IMG/VR virus record: IMGVR_UViG_3300043786_001636
Coordinates: 1-57,007 of that record
DNA length: 57,007 nt
Source of the DNA: a virus
Reading direction: 5' to 3' (one strand)
The notes beneath the pieces were generated by a model that was given only the letters and a program-made list of their open reading frames with translations, made no database searches and had not been told where the DNA came from. This document shows, in pieces, positions 31,360-38,199 of this stretch; within the stretch, counting starts at the first letter, position 1, and the number at the start of each line of letters is the position of its first letter. The position numbers and the translations under genes were made by a program.

Positions 31360-33530
31360 ACGCTGGGCTCCACCGCCATGAGGGGTGATGTGACCGGCGC
31401 AGACGGCAACGGAGCTCCCTGCGGCGGGATAGGTGCCGATTGCTCAAGCAGTTCGATTGCCATTTCGGCGTTCGGCGTTTCAAACAGTCGCAATTGCCGC
31501 AACGTCAGCGCTCGGATCGCCGCTTTGACTTCGGGTGGTTGCGCCGCAAAATCTTTGAGCATGGCAATGGCCGCGAGGTTTTGCTGGCTCTGCGCCTCGG
31601 CCCGGAACCGGCTGATTTCGAGGCGCAAATCGAAATCGAATTCCTCGACATTCGCTCGCTCAATGGTTGCCACGGCCACCTCGTTGCCGGCCAGGTAACG
31701 GAAGGTTTCTTTTTCGTCCATGTTCTGCAGCAGCAATTTTATCGCGGTGTGCGTGGCGGCTTCAATGCCTTCGGAGAGTTGGGCAATGAACGGAGCGAAC
31801 TGTTCTTGGTTGGACCGCTCAAGGTGCCGAATGCCAGTGGCCAAATTAGCGGTCTCAAGGCCGGCCATCTGCGCGTCGTTGCTGCTGCTGACGCCTGACA
31901 TGTTCGTCATCATTTGCGTGAGGAACTCAATCATTGCCTGCAGGTTGTTCTGCTTTATGTCAACGATGGGTGTCGCCGTGAACCCGACTTTGCCAGTCGA
32001 GTTTGGCAAACGAGTGTAAACGTGCCCTCCGTTTAAAGCCACGTTGACCGGGTTGGGCTGGCCCTCGAAGTCGCGGTAGACCGACGGGTCCATTTCGTAG
32101 AAGTAGCCGCTGCGCTGGTTGCTCAGGTTGATCCGGTTGAACTGCAGATCGATGCTGCTGTTGAGTTGCCAGCAATCCTCCACCGCCGATTGACCGTGCC
32201 AGCGGTTGTCCACCGGATTGACGCGCACGCAGTGGAACGGTCTGCCGGGGGCGTAGTTGGCGAGGTAATCGTAGAAGATTGGGCGCATGTTCGCCTTGTC
32301 TAAGAGCACGACGATGTTCTGGGTCTGCCCGCGGCCCAGCGCGTCGTAATGCAAGTAGCACTCGGCGATTTCCATGTTCGGTTCCACCGTCAAAGAACTG
32401 TCGTTGGAGGAGACCTGCCCGCTGTAGCCTGGGCTGTAAGTGATTTCGCCCAGGTCGGCCCGGGGAGATCGCTCCGCCGTCCATTGCCTTCTTTGGCCGC
32501 CTTGGTTGCGCAACAATTCGATGATCTTGGGGAGGTTGTCGGCTTGCCCGCTGCGCTGCAAATGCGCCATGTACTCGCCAGCCACGTCAATTGCGGGACG
32601 CGAATAGAGGTGCGCGATGAATTTGGCATCGTCAATGCTGCGTTCGCGCGGGCTGAGAAGGACGTCCTTGTAATTGGGAATTGCGAGGTCAAGCCCGTTA
32701 AATTGGATTTTTTCGCGGTGGATCAGGCGGTAATCAAACACCAGGTTGGCCTCGTCGCCTTCCGCCCAGTTTGGCAAGGCCGTTGTTGTTGACCGGCTCA
32801 AAACCCGGTAGGTCTGTGTCTCGTCCCATTCCCAGTAATCGCTTGGGAAAATGTAATCGCCGTCATCTGCCACGAGGGGTTCGCCATCCACGTCAATGGC
32901 GACCTCGGCGTATTGCTGGTAGTATTCCGATTGCTTGCGCCAGGTAGACTTGACCAAGGCTTCGCCGCGGATAAAAGCGAAAGCGATTGCTTGCGCCAGA
33001 ATGGGTTGAATTTTGGCACGGTTAAAGGCCCATTTGGTCCAGTCGTCCACCAGACGCGCAGTCTCCGCGTCATCTGCGCCTGCAGGAGAGATCGTATACC
33101 ACGGGTCGGTGCCAAAAAAATACCCCTGCGCCCGGGAAATCTGCTGCTTCACGATCCGGTGCGAAAGAGGAATGTGTATGTTGCTCTCTCGGAAAATGGG
33201 CGCCGAGAATTGCCGCCACTCAAGCTGCATCGCGTAGATCATGTCCCACTTTTCTCTTTTCCCGAAAAAGGAATTCATGGGGTCTTGCTCCTGATTGTCC
33301 GTGCTTGACGCATGCTGGCGCCACCAACCTGGTTCGTTGACAATGTTGCGACCCATCTCCGCTTCCAGACCGGCGATTTGCTGGCCGATGTGGAGCATGA
33401 GTTGGTCTTCCTGTTCTCGCGTGAGTTCCAGCGCTGAGGCGAACACGGTGCGGGGCGCGTCTGGCGGCAAGGAAACCTCTAGTCGGCCAGGCAGGGTTGA
33501 CAGGAACGCGTCAAGTTGGTTGCTTTTCAT
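31356..33530 (-). CDS. Portal protein
   Basis: A 724-aa protein that forms the dodecameric ring through which DNA enters and leaves the capsid. The size is in the range of N4-like portals. Supporting features are its place upstream of scaffold and capsid, a central RPFHCVRVNPVDNRWHGQS segment followed by LNSSIDLQFNRINLSNQRSG (the portal crown and clip pattern of long podovirus portals), and a helical C-terminal part (NLQAMIEFLTQMMTNMSGVSS). The ATG at 33530 is chosen because the longer frame lacks an ATG. It overlaps the upstream small gene by 20 bp. Confidence 0.85.
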   Translation of the reverse strand: MKSNQLDAFLSTLPGRLEVSLPPDAPRTVFASALELTREQEDQLMLHIGQQIAGLEAEMGRNIVNEPGWWRQHASSTDNQEQDPMNSFFGKREKWDMIYAMQLEWRQFSAPIFRESNIHIPLSHRIVKQQISRAQGYFFGTDPWYTISPAGADDAETARLVDDWTKWAFNRAKIQPILAQAIAFAFIRGEALVKSTWRKQSEYYQQYAEVAIDVDGEPLVADDGDYIFPSDYWEWDETQTYRVLSRSTTTALPNWAEGDEANLVFDYRLIHREKIQFNGLDLAIPNYKDVLLSPRERSIDDAKFIAHLYSRPAIDVAGEYMAHLQRSGQADNLPKIIELLRNQGGQRRQWTAERSPRADLGEITYSPGYSGQVSSNDSSLTVEPNMEIAECYLHYDALGRGQTQNIVVLLDKANMRPIFYDYLANYAPGRPFHCVRVNPVDNRWHGQSAVEDCWQLNSSIDLQFNRINLSNQRSGYFYEMDPSVYRDFEGQPNPVNVALNGGHVYTRLPNSTGKVGFTATPIVDIKQNNLQAMIEFLTQMMTNMSGVSSSNDAQMAGLETANLATGIRHLERSNQEQFAPFIAQLSEGIEAATHTAIKLLLQNMDEKETFRYLAGNEVAVATIERANVEEFDFDLRLEISRFRAEAQSQQNLAAIAMLKDFAAQPPEVKAAIRALTLRQLRLFETPNAEMAIELLEQSAPIPPQGAPLPSAPVTSPLMAVEPSV

Positions 33531-33717
33531 TGCGCAGGAAGGATTCAATGGCTTGCGCGGCTTTCAAGGCTCGCCTGTAAGCTCGGCCTCGATTGCCGTG
33601 CGCGCTGTCGCCGAAAAACAACCGCAGCCGTTTGCCTTGCCGAGCAAAAGCAACTTGGTAGCCGTGTGGCCCGCGGATGACATGGCTGAATGTGCGCACC
33701 GATGGGTTTCTTGGCAT
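33511..33717 (-). CDS. AP2-like DNA-binding small protein
   Basis: A 68-aa basic protein. The core GPHGYQVAFARQGKRLRLFFGD followed by GRAYRRALKAAQAIESFL has the three-strand plus helix pattern of AP2-like DNA-binding modules (G-Y-x-V, R-x-G-K-R, FF, then an A-rich helix). Such modules occur free-standing in phages, in homing endonucleases and in integrase N-termini. It is the first gene of the minus-strand portal-capsid run and could regulate it. Start at 33717 chosen for the clean domain boundary. Confidence 0.62.
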   Translation of the reverse strand: MPRNPSVRTFSHVIRGPHGYQVAFARQGKRLRLFFGDSAHGNRGRAYRRALKAAQAIESFLRNEKQPT

Positions 33718-33817
33718 GATTGGTTGGCAAATGCACCTGCAAAAAACGCTCCGCGCGGAACTCTGTTGAAGTTGGCGGAACAAAACTCAAGGTTTTGCGG
33801 GTGAATGCAGATTTCGG

Positions 33818-33843
33818 TTGCAGCATGTAAAAAACGTGATACT
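33818..33843 (+). promoter_or_regulatory. Candidate phage promoter element, copy 1
   Basis: TTGCAGC, 10 bases, then CGTGATA and TT one base later. The same arrangement with identical spacing, including AAAAA before CGTGATA, occurs at 46136-46162. Here it is just upstream of the hammerhead ribozyme and the gene at 33954. With TTG about 19 bp before TAnnTT it also loosely resembles a Bacteroidota-type promoter. Confidence 0.45.
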
Positions 33844-33846
33844 TAC

Positions 33847-33912
33847 CCGTAGCGAAACGCTCTTGGGCGTCGCCGGGAGCGTCCTCCCCGGCCTGATGAG
33901 ACAGGACAACGG
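33847..33912 (+). ncRNA. Type II hammerhead ribozyme
   Basis: All invariant core parts are in order. GAA (33854-33856) is followed by stem III ACGCU/GGCGU (33857-33861 with 33866-33870). The cleavage site GUC ends at C33871. Stem I is GCCGGG/CCCGGC (33872-33877 with 33887-33892), then CUGAUGA (33893-33899). Stem II is the open one: C33853 pairs G33900, and CCGU (33847-33850) pairs ACGG (33909-33912) across an internal loop. Loop I has GUCCU (33881-33885), complementary to AGGAC (33903-33907) in that internal loop, a tertiary contact known in bacterial type II hammerheads. Cleavage is predicted between 33871 and 33872, 82 bases before the downstream start codon. Confidence 0.85.
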
Positions 33913-33953
33913 CCCGGCGGAACCGGGATCATCAAACGCAAAAGCGAGAGAGA

Positions 33954-34256
33954 ATGAAATATAGAATGGATGACGGGACCGTAGTTGACACAGACCGCGC
34001 GTCAAATCACTGGAACGAAGACACGTTCTGGGACGGCAACAACCACATCAGCCGGGCAACGGGTTCGCAGTGGAATCACCAAACCCTCTACCAATCCCGA
34101 AAGGGGCGCTACTACGTGGAAAGCACGAGTCAATGGCAAGGATCGCGCGACCATGTCGAATGGGTCAGCCGGGAAGAGGCCGCCCGATGGTTACTGGCGA
34201 ACGAGCACCAGTTGCCGGAAGATCTGGCAAATCTCGAAGACGAGATTACTGAGTAA
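33954..34256 (+). CDS. Small conserved-type protein downstream of the ribozyme
   Basis: A 100-aa protein, MKYRMDDGTVVDTDRASNHW onward, with NHISRATGSQWNHQTLY, KGRYYVE and SQWQGS segments and a helical end (WVSREEAARWLLANEH). I recall near relatives as free-standing small proteins in diverse bacteria and mobile elements, without known function. Its message begins with the hammerhead ribozyme and a short CCCGG/CCGGG hairpin (33913-33927), so its 5' end would be a 5'-hydroxyl after self-cleavage. It has its own strand and is closed by a strong hairpin (34309-34338), so it looks like a single-gene unit. Confidence 0.8.
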   Translation: MKYRMDDGTVVDTDRASNHWNEDTFWDGNNHISRATGSQWNHQTLYQSRKGRYYVESTSQWQGSRDHVEWVSREEAARWLLANEHQLPEDLANLEDEITE

Positions 34257-34308
34257 CTGAGTAATTTGCCGAAAGGCATTGGCGGCGCGCATAGCGTCAA
34301 CTACCACG

Positions 34309-34338
34309 GACCCGCGTCAGAGCAATCTGGCGCGGGTC
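34309..34338. terminator. Bidirectional terminator-like hairpin with GNRA loop
   Basis: 13 pairs (one G-T wobble) between 34309-34321 and 34326-34338 close a GCAA tetraloop. It lies between two converging genes (stops at 34256 and 34364). There is no long T run on either side. Confidence 0.65.
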
Positions 34339-34363
34339 TCTCCGCCTTTAGATTAGGCGAACG

Positions 34364-35038
34364 TCACCCCCGCAAATCAGCCGTCATCTTCCGCAACATT
34401 CTTGCCGAGATGCCGTCTTCGCAGAGGTGCGGTTTGGGGTAAACTTTTCCCCCCTCGACGACGTAGTCGGGGCGCTGTATGTAGACTTGGGCGCTGGGGC
34501 GAGTCGATTTGGATCGTTCACGACGATCGCATTCATCCAACCAGGCAGCTTGTTCGGCTGGCGTGCGCAATCCGACGTGCGACCCCGCGGCCCGGAACAC
34601 CTGTTTGATTTGCGCTGCGGACATGGTTGCGGGGTCGGCCATAATGGTATCGGTTTTCCCGTCGGGTCCGCGCAACAGCAACTGCACTCGCTCGTTCATG
34701 ACCTTTTCCTGTTCTGCGACCGGCAACCTAGCCATGAGTGTCGCCACGCGCCCCCGCAGAAACACCGCCTGTGGCGTCAAGTGCCCTTCTCCGACGGCCT
34801 GCAGTCTGCGGAACACGTCCTGCGTGGCCGCCGGAACCGCAGCCAGCAACTCCTCGCGACCCTCATCGCTCATCTTGCAGAGCATTTTGCCGACCTCAAG
34901 GAGGTCTGCAGACATGGAATTTATGCGAGCCAAAATCTGCTCTGCCAAAGCGCGATCCGCTTTAGACATATGTGTCAGAGCGTAGCCAAGGGGCGATTCA
35001 AGCTCCATCGGAGCCGCTGTCGTGATCGTTCGTTTCAT
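34364..35038 (-). CDS. Hypothetical helical protein, possible terminase- or head-associated
   Basis: A 224-aa, mostly helical protein, MKRTITTAAPMELESPLGYAL onward. The middle (GHLTPQAVFLRGRVATLMARL) and the region around NPATMSAAQ-like residues (DPATMSAAQIKQVFRAAG) resemble helix-turn-helix packing, and RSKSTRPSAQVYIQRPDYVV marks the end domain. No family confirmed. It is at the end of a short minus-strand pair with the gene at 34998 and overlaps it by 41 bp. It lies next to the head genes but is separated from them by the ribozyme unit. Confidence 0.65.
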   Translation of the reverse strand: MKRTITTAAPMELESPLGYALTHMSKADRALAEQILARINSMSADLLEVGKMLCKMSDEGREELLAAVPAATQDVFRRLQAVGEGHLTPQAVFLRGRVATLMARLPVAEQEKVMNERVQLLLRGPDGKTDTIMADPATMSAAQIKQVFRAAGSHVGLRTPAEQAAWLDECDRRERSKSTRPSAQVYIQRPDYVVEGGKVYPKPHLCEDGISARMLRKMTADLRG

Positions 35039-35255
35039 TTTTTCTAGGGTTGATTCCTGCAATCGCTGCCTCCACATTTGCTTCATGCTGCTCGGCCCGG
35101 CGCGCCCTTGTTCGATCCGTCTGTTGCGCTCGGTGTTTCTTCGAGGCTTCAGCGCGGTGATCAAGGAAGGTCTCGTCGTCCCGGTTCCGTTCATACCATC
35201 GGGCGGTTGCCGCTCGCACCGCCAACCGTTGACGTTCTTTGTCTCTGTAAGGCAT
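34998..35255 (-). CDS. Small basic protein of the MPY(K/R)D-type
   Basis: An 85-aa, highly charged protein, MPYRDKERQRLAVRAATARWYERN onward. Many phages encode small proteins opening MPYKDxEKQR, often near HNH nucleases or terminase genes. This one lacks the later His and Cys residues of an HNH nuclease, so it is probably only the N-terminal DNA- or RNA-binding helix type. The start at 35255 was chosen for that opening. Function unknown. Confidence 0.6.
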   Translation of the reverse strand: MPYRDKERQRLAVRAATARWYERNRDDETFLDHRAEASKKHRAQQTDRTRARRAEQHEANVEAAIAGINPRKNETNDHDSGSDGA

Positions 35256-35304
35256 GCCTTGCCAAAGAATCACGCACTAGCAGGCTCGCAACGGCGTCCG
35301 CGTT

Positions 35305-35498
35305 TTGTCCGCACGTTTTCTTCATGACATGATCACTCCAGAGTCAAAACCGCCCTTTTTCCCCGATGACAACAACCGAACTGACCGAAGAAACACAGGT
35401 TCAAATCCTGTACCGCGCATTTCCTCGGACCGCATTCTCAATGCCACGAAAAGTCAAACCTAACAGTGCGTTGACAAATCTGTCCGCAGATTGTCCGC
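35305..35498 (+). repeat. Three direct TGTCCGC repeats flanking the tRNA-like attP core
   Basis: TTGTCCGC at 35305-35312, TGTCCGC at 35481-35487 and TTGTCCGC at 35491-35498, all in one direction, on both sides of the tRNA 3' end segment. They are candidate arm-type binding sites for the integrase encoded next to them. The 253-bp gene-free stretch 35256-35508 holds nothing else that I recognise. Confidence 0.45.
35395..35419 (+). other. Candidate attP core: 3' end of a tRNA gene
   Basis: ACAGG (35395-35399), a TTCAAAT loop and CCTGT (35407-35411) form a perfect T arm with the canonical TTC start. ACCGCGC (35412-35418) and A follow as the acceptor strand and discriminator base. The 5' portion of a tRNA is absent, so this is not a tRNA gene. 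A lone tRNA 3' end 89 bp before an integrase gene is the classic form of a phage attachment site that restores the host tRNA on integration. Confidence 0.75.
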
Positions 35499-35508
35499 GA
35501 GTTTGACC

Positions 35509-36612
35509 ATGCTGAAACCCGGAGAGGTCCACATCCGCGAAATTGGTCCCGGCACAGACAAATTTGACCGAGGCTACAGAGCGGTTGCAACCTTTCGGGC
35601 AAAGAAGAAACGGAAGACGAAATATTTCGCGTCCTTGCGTCAGGCGAAGCTTTGGGCGACGCAATGGCAAGCGCAGGTCATGGCTTCTGGGGCCGCCACC
35701 CCACTGAGCGTTGAGGAGGTTGCGGCAGTGGCGTCGGCCCGCGCAGAAATCGCCGCTTTAAAAAGCACGCTTTCCGAAGTCATCGATGCTGGACTGCCTA
35801 TCGTTCGGGCGCGCAGACTCGGGATCAGCGTGGCGAATTTGGCAGATTTGCGCATAAACAACATGAGATCGCAGGGCGGCAGCAAAGCGCATCTCGCAAA
35901 CTCCATTGCGAGGTTGCACAAATTTGCACAAGCGTTTGGGTCGCGGTCGGCAGCTTTGCTGAGCACAGCAGAAATCGATGCGTGGCTCACTGCGTTGCCA
36001 TGCTCACCGCGGACTCGATTTAATTTCCGGGACTCCATCAGCGCAATGTACGCAAACGGAATCCGCCTCGGACTGCTTGAGCAAAACCCCGTGGTCCGAA
36101 CTCTGCGACCCATTCTGCGGCAAGGGAAGATTGCCATTTTTACGCTGCCTCAGGTCCGCACGTTGCTGAGGATTGCGCCGACCGTCAACGGTTTGGGCTA
36201 CGTCGTGCTGGGTTTGTTTGCCGGCTTGCGGTCCTCTGAAACCATGCGGTTGAAACCAACCGATTTTGGCCCCGGGTGGGTGCGCATTGAATATGGCAAG
36301 ACGCGCGGATCGCGGCGCGTCGTCCGTCTCAATGAGACAGCCTTGGCTTGGTTGCCAGCCGACCCGCTGGCCGACCACGGCGACAAACGCCGCATCAAAC
36401 TGCATGCAGCCATGCCCTTCCCGTGGCCGATCAACGGATTGCGTCACTCGTTTGCCTCCTACCACTTGGCGCATTTTCGCGACCTTACCACGCTCGCTGC
36501 GGACATGGGGTCGTCGCCCGCGGTTGTGCGGCGCGACTACGCCGAATTGGTTTCCCCAGCCGACGCCGCTGAATTTTGGGCATTGCGCCCAACCGATTCG
36601 ACGACTGAGTGA
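35509..36612 (+). CDS. int: Tyrosine integrase
   Basis: A 367-aa site-specific recombinase, probably driving integration at a tRNA gene. The N-terminal part (residues 10-60) is basic with a short beta arm-binding pattern (DRGYRAVATFRAKKKRKTKYF). The core-binding helices are at about 105-195. Catalytic residues: R241 in AGLRSSETMRL, R312-H313 in INGLRHSFASYHL, and nucleophile Y344 in RRDYAELV. The usual first His of the HxxR box is Asn here (N309), and LGHS is replaced by MGSS. Both changes are typical of a subfamily I know mainly from Verrucomicrobiota. The ATG at 35509 follows the attP core by 89 bp. The 3' end overlaps the converging gene by 76 bp. Confidence 0.9.
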   Translation: MLKPGEVHIREIGPGTDKFDRGYRAVATFRAKKKRKTKYFASLRQAKLWATQWQAQVMASGAATPLSVEEVAAVASARAEIAALKSTLSEVIDAGLPIVRARRLGISVANLADLRINNMRSQGGSKAHLANSIARLHKFAQAFGSRSAALLSTAEIDAWLTALPCSPRTRFNFRDSISAMYANGIRLGLLEQNPVVRTLRPILRQGKIAIFTLPQVRTLLRIAPTVNGLGYVVLGLFAGLRSSETMRLKPTDFGPGWVRIEYGKTRGSRRVVRLNETALAWLPADPLADHGDKRRIKLHAAMPFPWPINGLRHSFASYHLAHFRDLTTLAADMGSSPAVVRRDYAELVSPADAAEFWALRPTDSTTE

Positions 36613-37277
36613 AAGACCTCCGGGTTGACGTCTTTGGCGGTCTCCAACAATGCCCGCAGGGTCGCCGGGTCAGACAACCAAGAAGGGTCGGTTTCCTCGG
36701 GCGCGGTCACCGCTTGGTGCTCAATCCGCTGCGCGGGGCGCCCGATGAGATACTCGGCGTAATACATCATAGCTTTGTGCCTGGCGGCCCAGTCAGGGAA
36801 TTCATGCTGCTCACCGTCCTTAGTCAGCATGACCTTGGTTGCCTGCAACATGGAGCGCATGGTTTGCGCGACCTCATGCACGCTCACCGCAGCGTCGAGG
36901 CTGGAGCTCAAGGCTTCGCCGGCGCGCTTGGGGTCAACGATGACAAGGGCCGGCGCCTCTGCAACAAGGCCGTTTGGCATATGTTGGCCGCCGTAGTCAA
37001 TCAACGTAGCTTGCCCGCTGGCGATCTTGCCGGCAATCGCACAGGCTTGCTTTTCTCCAAAAGCCCCGACGCACTCAACCGGGGTTTTGGGAGGAGGATC
37101 GCCTCGCTCTATAGCGTAGTAGGCAATGACCCAAGGGTCAGAGGTTCCCCGCAAAAGCCCTGCTTCCCGGGCCGCGGCGCCGTTGTAGACCACGACGCGG
37201 TCGAGCGAGGCCGCCACAATGCGTTCCCAGACCCATCCGGGGTCCGTCCTGTAGAGGTGCTGTTTTCGTGGTTTCAT
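36537..37277 (-). CDS. Hypothetical protein, partner of an RHH-like regulator
   Basis: A 246-aa protein, MKPRKQHLYRTDPGWVWERIVAASLDRVVVYNG onward. It contains an ERGDPPPKTPVECVG segment, a mixed alpha/beta centre (LIDYGGQHMPNGLVAEAPALVIVDP) and a helical middle (AAVSVHEVAQTMRSMLQATKVML), and ends in a disordered Ser/Ala tail. No family recognised. The ATG overlaps the stop of the upstream RHH-like gene (ATGA), so they form a two-gene unit divergent from the MarR-like regulator. It runs convergent into the integrase gene with a 76-bp overlap, so transcription here would oppose int expression. Confidence 0.68.
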   Translation of the reverse strand: MKPRKQHLYRTDPGWVWERIVAASLDRVVVYNGAAAREAGLLRGTSDPWVIAYYAIERGDPPPKTPVECVGAFGEKQACAIAGKIASGQATLIDYGGQHMPNGLVAEAPALVIVDPKRAGEALSSSLDAAVSVHEVAQTMRSMLQATKVMLTKDGEQHEFPDWAARHKAMMYYAEYLIGRPAQRIEHQAVTAPEETDPSWLSDPATLRALLETAKDVNPEVFHSVVESVGRNAQNSAASAGETNSA

Positions 37278-37558
37278 TGAGCTAATGCGATTTTGAGGAG
37301 GTGCGTCATGACGACGCGCACGCTGGTCTTGTTGGTTTCCGCCAAAACCTGCACGGTTTCGCGCAACGCTTCGTTGCGAATGAACAATTGCGAAGGTTGC
37401 AGCGGCGCCGGCAATTCGCCGAGGCTTGGCGGCAAATGCTGCACTGCTGCGGCGCAATGATGGGCGACCCAATTTGCAAGTGGGCGCCCCTCGACGTCGG
37501 CTCGTTGTTGCGCTCGTTGCCGCATGGCAGATTCTACTTGGAAACTAATAATCTTCAT
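37274..37558 (-). CDS. Putative ribbon-helix-helix DNA-binding protein
   Basis: A 94-aa protein beginning MKIISFQVESAMRQRAQQRAD, a beta strand followed by a helix, then GRPLANWVAHHCAAAV, a second helix: the order of a ribbon-helix-helix domain. The C-terminal part (TSVRVVMTHLLKIAL) may form another helix pair. It is divergent from the MarR-like gene across a 112-bp region that contains a palindrome. It could be the lysogeny or excision control partner. Confidence 0.55.
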   Translation of the reverse strand: MKIISFQVESAMRQRAQQRADVEGRPLANWVAHHCAAAVQHLPPSLGELPAPLQPSQLFIRNEALRETVQVLAETNKTSVRVVMTHLLKIALAQ

Positions 37559-37600
37559 TGTTTAACAATTGACAAATCCAAAATGACAAGGCATTGGGTC

Positions 37601-37621
37601 AAATGTGCATCGCGCACATTT
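37601..37621. promoter_or_regulatory. Palindrome in a divergent regulatory region
   Basis: AAATGTGC (37601-37608), 5 bases, GCACATTT (37614-37621), perfect 8-bp arms. It lies between two divergent regulator genes, so it is more likely an operator than a terminator, although a run of six T follows on the plus strand. Flanking TTGACA-like boxes occur on both strands without convincing -10 partners. Confidence 0.5.
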
Positions 37622-37670
37622 TTTGTCAAAACCCTTTGACTTGTAACGTAATTCAACCAGTCTTCAGAAA

Positions 37671-37979
37671 ATGGTATCAGACACGACAGTCGCGACAGTC
37701 GCACGGTTTCAGGTGCTGAAGAAAGCCGGAGTCAACAGCATCTCGTCAGCAACAGTTCTGTTGCTGACGGCGAAGCAGAAAAACGCTTCGCTCACAATGC
37801 TGTCCCGCCAAATCGGGCACACCACCGCAGCCATTACCGGCGTAGTCGATGCCCTAGAAAGGGCGGGATTGGTCACGAGGGTGACTTCTTGCTGCGACCG
37901 CCGAGTCACCCTGCTCGCCCTAACGCAAAAGGGCGAAGCTGTAATCGCTGAATTTTATGAAGACACCACCATCGCCTGA
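37671..37979 (+). CDS. MarR-like winged-helix regulator
   Basis: A 102-aa protein. Residues 12-90 match the MarR DNA-binding core: a first helix (ISSATVLLLTAKQKN), the turn LTMLSRQIGHTTAAITGVVDALERAGLV (recognition helix followed by the standard E-x-x-G-L-V), then the beta wing with V-T-R-x-x-S-C-C-D-R-R-V-T-L-L-A-L-T-x-K-G. The D-R-R is the hallmark of the wing. The outer dimerisation helices are short, so it is a compact form. A 15-bp element overlaps its start codon, which suggests self-control. It heads the plus-strand recombination and replication block. Confidence 0.85.
   Translation: MVSDTTVATVARFQVLKKAGVNSISSATVLLLTAKQKNASLTMLSRQIGHTTAAITGVVDALERAGLVTRVTSCCDRRVTLLALTQKGEAVIAEFYEDTTIA
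37673..37687 (+). promoter_or_regulatory. 15-bp recurring element, site 2 (over the regulator start codon)
   Basis: GGTATCAGACACGAC covers codons 1-6 of the MarR-like gene. Identical to 29674-29688 and 46166-46180. Position over a start codon is well suited to autorepression. Confidence 0.6.
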
Positions 37980-38199
37980 AATCGTCGTGGACGATTTCGC
38001 CCCGGACCCTGACCTGCTGCAGTGGGTCGAACAAAGTCAAATTCTGCTGGGCAATCCCGGCAATCACAACCCTCACGCCCTCTACTTTTGGGGGCGCTAC
38101 ACGGAATCGCTTATGCAACGATTCGCCGATGACGAGGAAAATCTCGCGTTTATGGACGCGCACCTTGAGGAATTGCGAGAAGAAAGGAGGGTCGCGTGA
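37957..38199 (+). CDS. Small acidic hypothetical protein
   Basis: An 80-aa acidic protein, MKTPPSPEIVVDDFAPDPDLLQWVEQSQ onward, with an LYFWGRYTESLMQRF helix. It overlaps the end of the MarR-like gene by 23 bp and the GTG of the annealase gene by four bases (GTGA). A strong AGGAGG for the next gene lies in its last codons. No family recognised; by position it may be a recombination accessory or regulator partner. Confidence 0.65.
   Translation: MKTPPSPEIVVDDFAPDPDLLQWVEQSQILLGNPGNHNPHALYFWGRYTESLMQRFADDEENLAFMDAHLEELREERRVA

Noticed and set aside
35330-35420. A complete tRNA gene
   Set aside because: Only the T arm and 3' acceptor strand are present; there is no matching GCGCGGT 5' strand, D arm or anticodon arm upstream.
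37274-37979. Toxin-antitoxin pair
   Set aside because: The RHH-like and 246-aa proteins form a plausible unit, but the larger protein shows no toxin motif and the context suits lysogeny control.
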